Shown here one piece after another: positions 1-6,860 of a stretch of DNA of 19,818 bases. A model generated the notes under the pieces. That model was given only the letters and a program-made list of their open reading frames with translations. It made no database searches and was not told where the DNA came from. Positions within the stretch are counted from its first letter, which is position 1, and the number at the start of each line of letters is the position of its first letter. The stretch lies in assembly GCA_002448305.1 (NCBI GenBank), contig DJWY01000008.1, positions 1 through 19,818 of the forward strand, read 5' to 3'. Source of the stretch: Selenomonadales bacterium UBA7018. GTDB lineage: Bacteria > Bacillota > Negativicutes > Selenomonadales > Selenomonadaceae. A program made the translations under genes and the position numbers.

Positions 1-28
1 GAAGATTAGGTATTTGCCGGTAAAGAAT

Positions 29-58
29 CAGCCTTGGGTCTGAAAAGATTCAAGGCTG
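29..58 (+). terminator. GAAA-capped hairpin upstream of tRNAs, possible terminator or end of an upstream RNA
   Basis: Bases 29-41 pair with 46-58 as an uninterrupted 13-bp stem with two G-T wobbles, closed by a GAAA tetraloop (42-45). Only a weak TATTT follows, so it is a poor intrinsic terminator by sequence. It could end whatever lies left of the window, or be part of a structured RNA or tRNA precursor leader. The stem is directly visible; the role is inference. Confidence 0.45.
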
Positions 59-69
59 TATTTCAAAAT

Positions 70-146
70 GGCGGCTCTGGTGAAGTGGTTAACACGTCGG
101 ATTGTGGCTCCGATATGCGTGGGTTCGATTCCCACGAGTCGCCCCA
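70..146 (+). tRNA. tRNA-His (GTG anticodon)
   Basis: This is a complete cloverleaf. The acceptor stem GCGGCTC (71-77) pairs with GAGTCGC (136-142). The T-arm has the classic GGTTCGATTCC core, and the anticodon GTG lies in the loop at about 104-106. The extra G at 70 opposite C at 143 is the G-1:C73 identity pair specific to histidine tRNA. CCA is encoded at 144-146. It is followed after one base by tRNA-Trp, so the two are almost certainly one transcript. Confidence 0.96.
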
Positions 147-147
147 C

Positions 148-223
148 AGGGGTATAGCTCAATTGGTAGAGCGTCGGTCTCCAAAACCGCAGGCTGAGGG
201 TTCAAGTCCTTCTGCCCCTGCCA
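148..223 (+). tRNA. tRNA-Trp (CCA anticodon)
   Basis: The acceptor strand AGGGGTA (148-154) pairs with TGCCCCT (213-219), with G73 at 220 and encoded CCA at 221-223. The D-arm and anticodon region closely match the well-known bacterial tRNA-Trp, with the loop CTCCAAA giving anticodon CCA. It starts one nucleotide after the 3' CCA of tRNA-His and is followed by an intrinsic terminator at 238-265. Confidence 0.95.
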
Positions 224-237
224 CATAGCAATTTCAG

Positions 238-265
238 AGCCGTAGTCTTCTTGACGCGGCTTTTT
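238..265 (+). terminator. Intrinsic terminator after the tRNA pair
   Basis: AGCCGT (238-243) pairs with GCGGCT (256-261), with additional GTC/GAC pairing inside, followed by a run of Ts starting at 261. It ends the tRNA transcript just before the glycosyltransferase gene, so that gene needs its own promoter or read-through. Confidence 0.75.
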
Positions 266-291
266 GCGTTATGTTTAAAGGAGGTATTTTT

Positions 292-1416
292 TTGGACCCT
301 TTGGTATCAATCATTATTCCCGTCTATAACGGCTCAAACTACATGCGCGAGGCGATTGACTCGGCTTTGGCACAAACTTATTCTAACATTGAGATTATTG
401 TTGTCAACGACGGCTCAAACGACGGCGGCAAGACTCGCGATATTGCTTTATCTTATGGCGATAAAATCCGCTATTTTGAAAAGGAAAACGGTGGCGTCTC
501 TACTGCTTTAAATCTCGGAATAAAAAACATGGAGGGGGCATATTTTTCTTGGCTCTCACATGACGATATTTACTTACCTGAAAAAGTTCAGGTTGAAATT
601 GATGCCTTGCGTAAAGCTGGTGACATGTCGCGGGTTGTTTACAGCAACTTCTTAATTTTAAAAATGCCTGAAGGGAAAATCGGAGAATATGAAGGAAATT
701 TTCCCTATCGTCAGGAATTTTTGGAAACAGGTGCTTTTGCACCTTTGTTTGGCTTCATAAGCGGTTGTACGTTGTTAATACCTAAATTTTATTTTGACGT
801 TTACGGCAGTTTCGACGAAACTTTTCGCGCCGTACAAGATTATAAAAAGTGGTTTGAAATATTCAGGGGCAAACGGCTTGTTTATGTCCGTCAATCTCTC
901 ATCTTATCGCGTCAACATGCCGAGCAGACGACGTATAAATATTCAATAAGAATGAGCGAAGAACACTGGCTTTACAGCTGGATGATTTATAACTCGAATA
1001 AAGATGATATTGTCGGCAGTGATTTAATAGATATGTATCACTTTTATAGTGCATTGTTTACAAAATGGTTTAGCGGTGAGATTTATCGAGACGGATTTCA
1101 ATTTGCTATTCAAAAGATAATGGAACTACCCGAATCATCTGATGCCAAAGAACGTGCCAAAATTTTAAACAATATAATTAGCGATAGCAATTTTAAAATT
1201 TATCTTCCAAAAGAACAAGAATTCATTCTTCGTCAAGACTTTTATTTGCGCGGCATAGAATTGGCTGACAACGTAAAATTTATTCCCTTTAGACAGTTTG
1301 AAAACGTTAAGCCTGAAGAAAATATTCTATTGTTGAATCGAGGATTGTTAATTCAAATGCTCATTGACGCGCCAATTAGAAAGAAAATTTTTGAAAAGTG
1401 GATTCTCCAAAATTAA
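292..1416 (+). CDS. Family 2 glycosyltransferase (GT-A fold)
   Basis: This enzyme is predicted to transfer a sugar from a nucleotide donor to a growing surface glycan on the cytoplasmic side of the membrane. The N-terminal 100 residues show the GT-A signature: VSIIIPVYNG near residue 5, IIVVNDGS with the nucleotide-binding Asp at about 40, and SWLSHDDIY at about 86-94, where HDD stands in for the metal-binding DXD. A QDYKKWF segment further on fits the usual acceptor-side region. The chosen start is TTG at 292, because AAAGGAGG (277-284) lies 7 nt before it; the in-frame ATG at 271 precedes that site and is unlikely. The product is 374 residues without obvious membrane spans. It is followed after 15 nt by capE-type genes, so it probably acts on a glycan containing the sugar those genes make. 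Donor and acceptor cannot be told from sequence. Confidence 0.9.
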   Translation: MDPLVSIIIPVYNGSNYMREAIDSALAQTYSNIEIIVVNDGSNDGGKTRDIALSYGDKIRYFEKENGGVSTALNLGIKNMEGAYFSWLSHDDIYLPEKVQVEIDALRKAGDMSRVVYSNFLILKMPEGKIGEYEGNFPYRQEFLETGAFAPLFGFISGCTLLIPKFYFDVYGSFDETFRAVQDYKKWFEIFRGKRLVYVRQSLILSRQHAEQTTYKYSIRMSEEHWLYSWMIYNSNKDDIVGSDLIDMYHFYSALFTKWFSGEIYRDGFQFAIQKIMELPESSDAKERAKILNNIISDSNFKIYLPKEQEFILRQDFYLRGIELADNVKFIPFRQFENVKPEENILLLNRGLLIQMLIDAPIRKKIFEKWILQN

Positions 1417-1431
1417 GGAAGGAAAATTAGC

Positions 1432-2460
1432 ATGAGCATTTTTAAGGACAAAACGTTAATGATAACAGGCGGCACGGGTTCTTTTGGTAATATGGCTCTG
1501 AAACGCTTCCTCGATACTGACATTGGCGCAATTAAAATTTTTTCTCGCGACGAAAATAAACAGGATAATATGCGTCGCTACTATCAGAATGACAAAATTA
1601 AATTTCATATCGGCGATGTGCGCGACTTCCAAAGCGTCAAGTCGGCAATGTACGGCGTCGATTACATTTTTCACGCCGCCGCACTTAAACAAGTTCCCTC
1701 GTGTGAATTCTTCCCAATTGAAGCTGTTAAAACAAATGTACTTGGTACCGAAAATGTTTTGAATGCGGCGATTGAAACGGGCGTGAAAAAAATTGTTTGC
1801 CTTTCTACAGATAAGGCTGCTTATCCGATTAACACGATGGGCACTTCAAAGGCGATGATGGAAAAAGTTCTCTTTGCCAAGTCGCGGACTGTACCCGAAG
1901 AAAAAATTACGATTTGTTGCACGCGCTACGGAAATGTTATGTGTTCACGCGGCTCCGTCATTCCACTTTTCATTAATCAGATAAAACATAATCAGCCAAT
2001 AACCATCACCAATCCTAATATGACACGATTTTTAATGGACTTGAATGAAGCAGTTGATTTAGTTTTGTTTGCGTTCAATCATGGGCACACAGGCGATTTG
2101 TTTATTCAAAAGTCGCCCGCCTGCACAATCGGGACGCTTGCTGAAGCTGTCAAAAAGATTTTCAATCCCGACGCTGAAGTTCATGAAATTGGAATTCGTC
2201 ACGGAGAAAAGATGTTTGAAACGCTAATGACTTCCGAAGAGCGAATAAAATCAGAGGATATGGGAAATTATTTCCGCGTGCCGATTGATTCGCGCAACTT
2301 GAATTATGAAAAATATTTTTCTAGCGGTGACAATGAAATTTTGTTGGCTGAACCGTATACCTCCGCCAATACCGAACAATTAGACGTTGAGAGAACTACA
2401 GAGAAAATTTTAGCTGTTGATTATGTTCAAGAGTGTTTGAAAGGTAGGGAGCCGTTTTGA
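1432..2460 (+). CDS. capE: UDP-GlcNAc 4,6-dehydratase / 5-epimerase, CapE/FnlA/WbjB-like
   Basis: The family converts UDP-GlcNAc to a UDP-4-keto-6-deoxy-L-arabino-HexNAc, the first step to N-acetyl-L-fucosamine and N-acetyl-L-quinovosamine. It is a short-chain dehydrogenase-type Rossmann enzyme with GGTGSFG at 13-19 and HAAALKQVP near 81. The active-site stretch STDKAAYPINTMGTSK has D127, K128, M136 and K140. Met in place of the usual Tyr of YxxxK is typical of the inverting dehydratases (CapE, FlaA1 type). The 342-residue length fits. Start ATG 1432 has an AAGGAAGG site about 10 nt before. The stop overlaps the TTG of the next gene by 4 nt (TTGA), indicating translational coupling. CapE is the best name because a CapF-type gene follows directly. 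Confidence 0.9.
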   Translation: MSIFKDKTLMITGGTGSFGNMALKRFLDTDIGAIKIFSRDENKQDNMRRYYQNDKIKFHIGDVRDFQSVKSAMYGVDYIFHAAALKQVPSCEFFPIEAVKTNVLGTENVLNAAIETGVKKIVCLSTDKAAYPINTMGTSKAMMEKVLFAKSRTVPEEKITICCTRYGNVMCSRGSVIPLFINQIKHNQPITITNPNMTRFLMDLNEAVDLVLFAFNHGHTGDLFIQKSPACTIGTLAEAVKKIFNPDAEVHEIGIRHGEKMFETLMTSEERIKSEDMGNYFRVPIDSRNLNYEKYFSSGDNEILLAEPYTSANTEQLDVERTTEKILAVDYVQECLKGREPF

Positions 2461-3584
2461 AAATCTTAATTACAGGGGCGAGCGGCTTTATTGGAAAAAA
2501 TTTTGTCGCTACTCTGCAGACAATCGACAAACACAAAATTTTTAAATATCATCACGCAATGAATAAGAAACTTTTAGAAAAATTTTGTCGCGAGTGTGAA
2601 TTTGTCTTTCATTTTGCTGGAGTTAATCGCCCAAAAAATTCCGATGATTTTACAACGGGCAATGAAAATTTTACTTCTGAATTGGTAAATTTTCTGGAGC
2701 GAAGCGAAAATAATTGTCCGATTGTCTTTACTTCTTCGACTCAAGCCGAGCTGAATAATCCTTACGGACTGAGCAAATTGACGGCGGAAAAAATCTTGTG
2801 TGCTCACGGTGAAAAGACTTCTACGCGGATTTTGATTTATCGTTTGCCTAATGTCTTCGGCAAATGGTGTCGACCGAATTACAATAGCGTAGTTGCAACT
2901 TTTTGTTTCAACGCAGCGCGAAATTTACCGCTCAAAGTTAATGAACCTTCGAGGGAAATGCAACTCGTTTATATCGATGACGTGATTAAAGAATTTTTGC
3001 GCGTTCTCAATGGCTATGAAAATCAATCCATTCCTATTTACAAGAAAAATTTGCAAGAGCTTGCCGAACTGATTAAAACTTTCCCGACGACCCGCGCTAA
3101 TTTGTCAATACCCGACCAAACCGACGAATTTACAAAAAAACTTTACGCCACATATCAAAGTTATTTACCCGAAGAAAATTTTTCCTATGCGTTAAAAATG
3201 CACAAGGACGAACGTGGGAGTTTTTCGGAATTCGTGCGTACGAACGGGCAAGGACAATTTTCTGCAAACATCATCAAGCCGCATATCACCAAAGGCAATC
3301 ACTGGCACCACTCAAAACACGAAAAATTTTTTATCGTGGCTGGAGAAGGTGTCATTCGGTTCCGGCAAATTTTCTCTGATAAAATTTTTGAATACAAAGT
3401 AAGCGGCGCACGCCATGAAGTCGTTGATATTCCGCCCGGCTACACGCACAGCATTGAAAATACTGGCGAAACCGATATGATAATTATTATTTGGGCAAAC
3501 GAAAATTTTAATCCCGCTGCCCCCGATACTTATGCTCTTAATATTACCGAGGAAAATATTCAAATAGAGCGGGGGGGAGTGTAA
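2457..3584 (+). CDS. capF: CapF/WbjC-like bifunctional SDR-cupin enzyme (C3-epimerase and NADPH reductase)
   Basis: CapF in Staphylococcus aureus acts on the CapE product. Its zinc cupin domain epimerises C3 and its N-terminal SDR domain reduces C4, giving UDP-2-acetamido-2,6-dideoxy-L-talose. Here the N-terminus has GASGFIG (7-13) and YGLSK (Y103, K107). The last 130 residues form a cupin, with HITKGNHWHHSKHEKF around 276-291 and PPGYTHSIENTG around 326-337 supplying several candidate metal-ligand histidines. The length of 375 matches the family. The start is TTG 2457, overlapping the capE stop as TTGA; no ATG start fits better. A 72-nt gap without a gene follows before the next ORF. Confidence 0.9.
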   Translation: MKILITGASGFIGKNFVATLQTIDKHKIFKYHHAMNKKLLEKFCRECEFVFHFAGVNRPKNSDDFTTGNENFTSELVNFLERSENNCPIVFTSSTQAELNNPYGLSKLTAEKILCAHGEKTSTRILIYRLPNVFGKWCRPNYNSVVATFCFNAARNLPLKVNEPSREMQLVYIDDVIKEFLRVLNGYENQSIPIYKKNLQELAELIKTFPTTRANLSIPDQTDEFTKKLYATYQSYLPEENFSYALKMHKDERGSFSEFVRTNGQGQFSANIIKPHITKGNHWHHSKHEKFFIVAGEGVIRFRQIFSDKIFEYKVSGARHEVVDIPPGYTHSIENTGETDMIIIIWANENFNPAAPDTYALNITEENIQIERGGV

Positions 3585-3656
3585 CTACTCGCTAATTAAA
3601 AAACTTTTGTTCGTTATTATTTTGCTTTGGCGCATTGTTAAAGGCGGTGGGCTAAA

Positions 3657-4514
3657 GTGAAATTTTTGATACTCGGCTCGACGGGCATGGCAGGGCATTT
3701 AATAACCACTTACCTGCGCGAATGCGGTCATGAAGTTTACGGGCTCTCGCGCAGAAAAATCTTTCCGCACGTCGATATTGTCCTTGACGTTACGCGCCAA
3801 AAAGAACTTGCTGAAATTATTTTTGGCGGAAATTTTGATTGTATAGTAAACTGCGTAGGAATTCTCAACCGCGCCGCTGAAAAACATAAAACTTTGGCTA
3901 TAAAAATTAACAGCGAATTGCCATATTTTTTGGCGGAAATGACTATCGATTTGCAAACCAAAATTATTCAGCTTAGCACGGACTGTGTATTTTCGGGGAA
4001 GCGCGGTAGCTATTGCGAAAATGCTTTTCCTGACGGCTTAACTTTTTACGATAGAACAAAAGCACTCGGCGAGCTTGTCGACGAAAAAAATATCACCTTT
4101 CGCAATTCGATTATAGGTCCTGACCTTGAGCCAAACGGCATTGGTCTTTTGAATTGGTTTTTACAACAGACAGAAACAATTAACGGCTATACAAAATCTA
4201 TTTGGTCCGGCGTAACAACTTTATATTTAGCTCAAATGATTGAGAGAGCAATGGTAGAAAATTTTCATGGACTTTATCAGTTGACCAATAACACACCGAT
4301 AACAAAGCATGAACTTTTGAATTTATTTGCTAAAATTTTTCACAAGGATATAAAAATTTTGCCCGTTGAAGGCGTCGTAGCAGACAAAACATTAATCAAC
4401 ACAAAAAATTTCGGCGTCGCGCCTACTTATGAAAAAATGCTCGTTGACTTGCGCAATTGGATGCTTAGACATAAAAATTTTTATTCACATTACGGAATGG
4501 AGAATTCAAATTGA
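3657..4514 (+). CDS. RmlD-like sugar-nucleotide reductase (SDR family)
   Basis: This is related to dTDP-4-dehydrorhamnose reductase. It has the Rossmann motif GSTGMAG (7-13), the RmlD-type stretch STDCVFSGKRGSY (107-119) and catalytic Y131/K135 in YDRTK. Length is 285, normal for RmlD. The start GTG 3657 follows an AAGGCGGTGGG-like site. It sits between CapF and CapG homologues without RmlA, RmlB or RmlC, so rhamnose synthesis is unlikely. In the L-QuiNAc pathway of Vibrio cholerae O37, an RmlD-like reductase (WbvR) works with CapE- and CapG-type partners, and a similar 4-ketoreductase role is my inference. Why a second reductase is needed beside CapF is open. The end overlaps the next gene by 4 nt. 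Confidence 0.8.
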   Translation: MKFLILGSTGMAGHLITTYLRECGHEVYGLSRRKIFPHVDIVLDVTRQKELAEIIFGGNFDCIVNCVGILNRAAEKHKTLAIKINSELPYFLAEMTIDLQTKIIQLSTDCVFSGKRGSYCENAFPDGLTFYDRTKALGELVDEKNITFRNSIIGPDLEPNGIGLLNWFLQQTETINGYTKSIWSGVTTLYLAQMIERAMVENFHGLYQLTNNTPITKHELLNLFAKIFHKDIKILPVEGVVADKTLINTKNFGVAPTYEKMLVDLRNWMLRHKNFYSHYGMENSN

Positions 4515-5626
4515 AATTAAAATTAATGACAATACTAGGCACGCGACCGGAAATTATTCGCCTGTCAGAAACTATTAAACTTTGCGACAGATTTTTTAAT
4601 CACATTTTGGTTCACACAGGGCAGAATTACGACTATGAATTGAACCAAATTTTTTTCGATGAATTTGAATTGCGCGCGCCCGATTATTTTTTGAATTGTG
4701 CAGGCGATAATCTCGGTCAGACGCTGGGAAATATTTTAGCGAATAGTTACGAAATTTTATTACAAGAAAAACCCGATGCAGTGTTGATTTTAGGCGATAC
4801 GAATTCCGCACTGTCAGTTATTTCCGCCAAGCGACTCAAAATTCCGATTTTCCACATGGAAGCAGGTAATCGCTGTTGGGATTGGAACGTCCCCGAAATG
4901 ATTAATCGAAAAATCGTCGACCATATTTCCGACGTGAATTTACCTTATACTGAACACGCCCGTCGCTATCTTTTGGCTGAAGGACTTGACGGAAAAATGA
5001 TTTTCGTGACAGGCTCTCCGCTCAAGGAAATTTTTCTCAAATACAAGGAAAAAATTTCTGAAAGCAAGGTTTTGGAACGGCTTAATCTTATGCCGAAAAA
5101 TTATTTTCTGCTGTCGTCTCACCGCGAAGAAAATATAGATAACGAAAAAATTTTCTTTTCGCTTATGAGTTCAATCAATGCACTTGCAGAAAAATATCAA
5201 CTACCAATAATTTATTCTACACACCCACGTAGCCGCAGATTTATCGAGCAACGGCAATTTAAATTTAATCCGCTTGTGAAAAGTTTGCCGCCGTTTGGTT
5301 TTTTCGACTATAATAAATTGCAAATGGAAGCGCGTTGCGTCTTGTCAGATAGCGGCACGCTCTCGGAGGAAAGCGCAATGCTCAAATTTCCTGCTGTTTT
5401 AATACGAACTTCAACCGAACGCCCCGAAGTTTTGGACAAAGGCACGATAATTTTGGGCGGCGTAACGGAAAAAGAAATTTATCAAGCAGTGGAGCTGGCG
5501 ATTAATACTTGCAACGAAAATTTTATCGAGGCTAACGATTACGCTGACGCCGTCGCCATGAAGGTGATAAAAATTATTCAAAGTTATACTAACGTCGTCA
5601 ATCGAACAATCTGGCTTAAATCATAA
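4511..5626 (+). CDS. Non-hydrolysing UDP-HexNAc 2-epimerase, CapG/WecB/FnlC-like
   Basis: The family inverts C2 of a UDP-N-acetylaminosugar. In this cluster it would catalyse the last step, to UDP-L-FucNAc (CapG/FnlC) or UDP-L-QuiNAc (WbvD). Hallmarks are GTRPEIIR near residue 9, GDTNS near 97, HMEAGNRCWDWNVPE with NR following, TGSPLKE, SSHREEN and the late UDP-binding SDSGTLSEE. Length 371 is normal. Start TTG 4511 overlaps the previous TGA as TTGA, so translation is coupled. A WecB acting on UDP-GlcNAc to give UDP-ManNAc is the alternative, but three neighbouring L-sugar enzymes favour the CapG role. Confidence 0.87.
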   Translation: MKLKLMTILGTRPEIIRLSETIKLCDRFFNHILVHTGQNYDYELNQIFFDEFELRAPDYFLNCAGDNLGQTLGNILANSYEILLQEKPDAVLILGDTNSALSVISAKRLKIPIFHMEAGNRCWDWNVPEMINRKIVDHISDVNLPYTEHARRYLLAEGLDGKMIFVTGSPLKEIFLKYKEKISESKVLERLNLMPKNYFLLSSHREENIDNEKIFFSLMSSINALAEKYQLPIIYSTHPRSRRFIEQRQFKFNPLVKSLPPFGFFDYNKLQMEARCVLSDSGTLSEESAMLKFPAVLIRTSTERPEVLDKGTIILGGVTEKEIYQAVELAINTCNENFIEANDYADAVAMKVIKIIQSYTNVVNRTIWLKS

Positions 5627-5647
5627 AGCTTTTTAGAGGTGTTTGTT

Positions 5648-5746
5648 ATGAAATTATTACGCTGGGGAATTCGGGCGATAATCGCAGTCGCGGCGGTTCA
5701 TTTGATTTTCTTGCTGTACATGCTAATTAAAATTTTGACTGCCTGA
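5648..5746 (+). CDS. Small single-span membrane protein, 32 residues
   Basis: ATG 5648 is preceded by AGAGGTG at a suitable distance and opens a 32-codon frame ending TGA 5744-5746. The product begins MKLLRWGIR, followed by an uninterrupted hydrophobic stretch (about residues 8-31) with a positive N-terminus, the layout of a single transmembrane segment with the basic end in the cytoplasm. It lies 21 nt after the capG-like gene and could be co-transcribed with the polysaccharide block. Its last 20 nt overlap the 3' end of the opposite-strand methyltransferase gene. I do not recognise a family. A chance ORF is possible, but the ribosome site, start and hydrophobic pattern together make a real small protein plausible. 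Confidence 0.5.
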   Translation: MKLLRWGIRAIIAVAAVHLIFLLYMLIKILTA

Positions 5747-6479
5747 CGGCTTCGGAAATGATAATCGCGGCAGAAGTCGCAACGTTTAAGCTCTCGGCGT
5801 GCCCGTTCATCGGTATGAAAATTTTTCGGGCGGCGTCGAGTATTTTTTTTGAAACGCCATTAGCTTCCGAGCCAAAAACTATCGCGGCAGAATTTTTCCC
5901 GAAGTCGTGACGATAATAAATCTCCGCTGATTTATCGACCGCCGCCGCTAAAATTTCTCTTGAACTCATTGCCTGTAAAAATTCTTCCCACCCCATTACT
6001 ACGAATGGCAAATAAAAAATCGCGCCCATTGATGACCGTACAACTTTAGGATTGAAAATTTCCGCTGAACCTTCCAACAAAATTATTCCGCAATCAAATG
6101 CCGCCGCCGTCCGTAAAATCGTTCCGACGTTGCCGGGGTCTTGTACTCCGTCCAATGCCACGATTATTTTTTTTGCGGTGACTTCCTCCAACGTCGAAAA
6201 TTTCTGCCTCACAACTAACAAAATTCCTTGCGGCGTCTGCGTGTCGCTTAGTTTTTCCAGCGTCGACGATGAAATTTCTTCCAACGGTGCAAAATTTTTT
6301 ACCTGCTCAATCAATCGTCGCGCCCGCTCATCAGATAAAAATTCCCGCGTGTAAAATCCAAATTCAATCTGCGCGGGCGGGACTTCCTCACAAAGCCGCA
6401 ACCCTTCCGCGACGAATAGTTTTAATTCGTTGCGGTATTTTTTTTGCGCCAGCTTGCGGACTAGTTTTGTATTTGACAT
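5727..6479 (-). CDS. TrmH/SpoU-family 2'-O-methyltransferase, probably of 23S rRNA
   Basis: This SPOUT-fold, S-adenosylmethionine-dependent enzyme methylates a ribose 2'-OH, probably in 23S rRNA (RlmB or TsnR-like). All three SpoU motifs are present: LDGVQDPGNVGTILRTA at about 109-125 with N117 and R123, GSEANG at 203-208, and IPMNGHAESLNVA at 222-234, which forms the knot. The first 95 residues are a small substrate-binding domain beginning SNTKLVRKLAQKKYRNELKL, as in RlmB/RlmL-like enzymes. Length 250 is normal. On the minus strand GGAGG lies about 7 nt before the ATG. It stands alone, divergent from the metal operon with 50 nt between starts. The exact target nucleotide cannot be told. Confidence 0.9.
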   Translation of the reverse strand: MSNTKLVRKLAQKKYRNELKLFVAEGLRLCEEVPPAQIEFGFYTREFLSDERARRLIEQVKNFAPLEEISSSTLEKLSDTQTPQGILLVVRQKFSTLEEVTAKKIIVALDGVQDPGNVGTILRTAAAFDCGIILLEGSAEIFNPKVVRSSMGAIFYLPFVVMGWEEFLQAMSSREILAAAVDKSAEIYYRHDFGKNSAAIVFGSEANGVSKKILDAARKIFIPMNGHAESLNVATSAAIIISEAVRQSKF

Positions 6480-6529
6480 TTATTATCCTCCGTTATACAC
6501 TTTTATAAAAATTTCATGGAGTGATTGCT

Positions 6530-6748
6530 TTGAAAAAGACTTACAAAATCGATGTCGACTGCGCTAACTGCGCAAACCTTATGGAAGTCGAGACCAAAAA
6601 GACTGCCGGCGTTAAAGATGCCGTCGTAAATTTTATGACGCTCAAAATGAAAGTCGAATTTGAAGACGACGTCGACGCTAAGGAAGTTATGGAGCGCGTC
6701 CGCACAAATTGTAAGAAGGTCGAAAAGGATTGTGAAATCTACTTTTAA
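6530..6748 (+). CDS. Free-standing heavy-metal-associated (HMA) domain protein
   Basis: The 72-residue protein is one HMA (ferredoxin-like) fold. Its metal site is DCANCAN with C11 and C14, followed by the helix and strand pattern of the family. The DCANCA form resembles the N-terminal domain of CadA/ZntA-type Zn/Cd/Pb ATPases more than the GMTCxxC of copper chaperones. Further cysteines lie at 61 and 68 near the C-terminus. Start TTG 6530 is preferred because GGAG (6518-6521) sits 8 nt before it; GTG 6521 overlaps that site. The next gene is a P1B ATPase without its own HMA domain, so this protein probably delivers metal to it or acts as its detached regulatory domain. Confidence 0.88.
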   Translation: MKKTYKIDVDCANCANLMEVETKKTAGVKDAVVNFMTLKMKVEFEDDVDAKEVMERVRTNCKKVEKDCEIYF

Positions 6749-6757
6749 AAAGTAGCA

Positions 6758-6788
6758 AACAGCGGACGCGTTTGACCTTTTCGCTGTT
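6758..6788 (+). terminator. Weak hairpin between HMA gene and ATPase gene
   Basis: AACAGCG (6758-6764) pairs with CGCTGTT (6782-6788) around a 17-nt loop, without a real T-run after it. It may moderate read-through or protect the HMA mRNA end. The rest of the 112-nt gap (6749-6860) shows no gene. Confidence 0.3.
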
Positions 6789-6860
6789 CTAACTTTATTG
6801 CCGCGTTCGTACGCTCCACTGCGTTTCGCTAGTTTAAAAATTTTTGTGAGATGAATTTTA

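Noticed and set aside
271..291. ATG 271 as start of the glycosyltransferase
   Set aside because: The ribosome site AAAGGAGG lies downstream of it and points to TTG 292.
6789..6835. GC-rich segment in the HMA-ATPase gap as a repeat element
   Set aside because: Only short inverted segments are visible and no second copy was found in the window, so a repeat cannot be supported.
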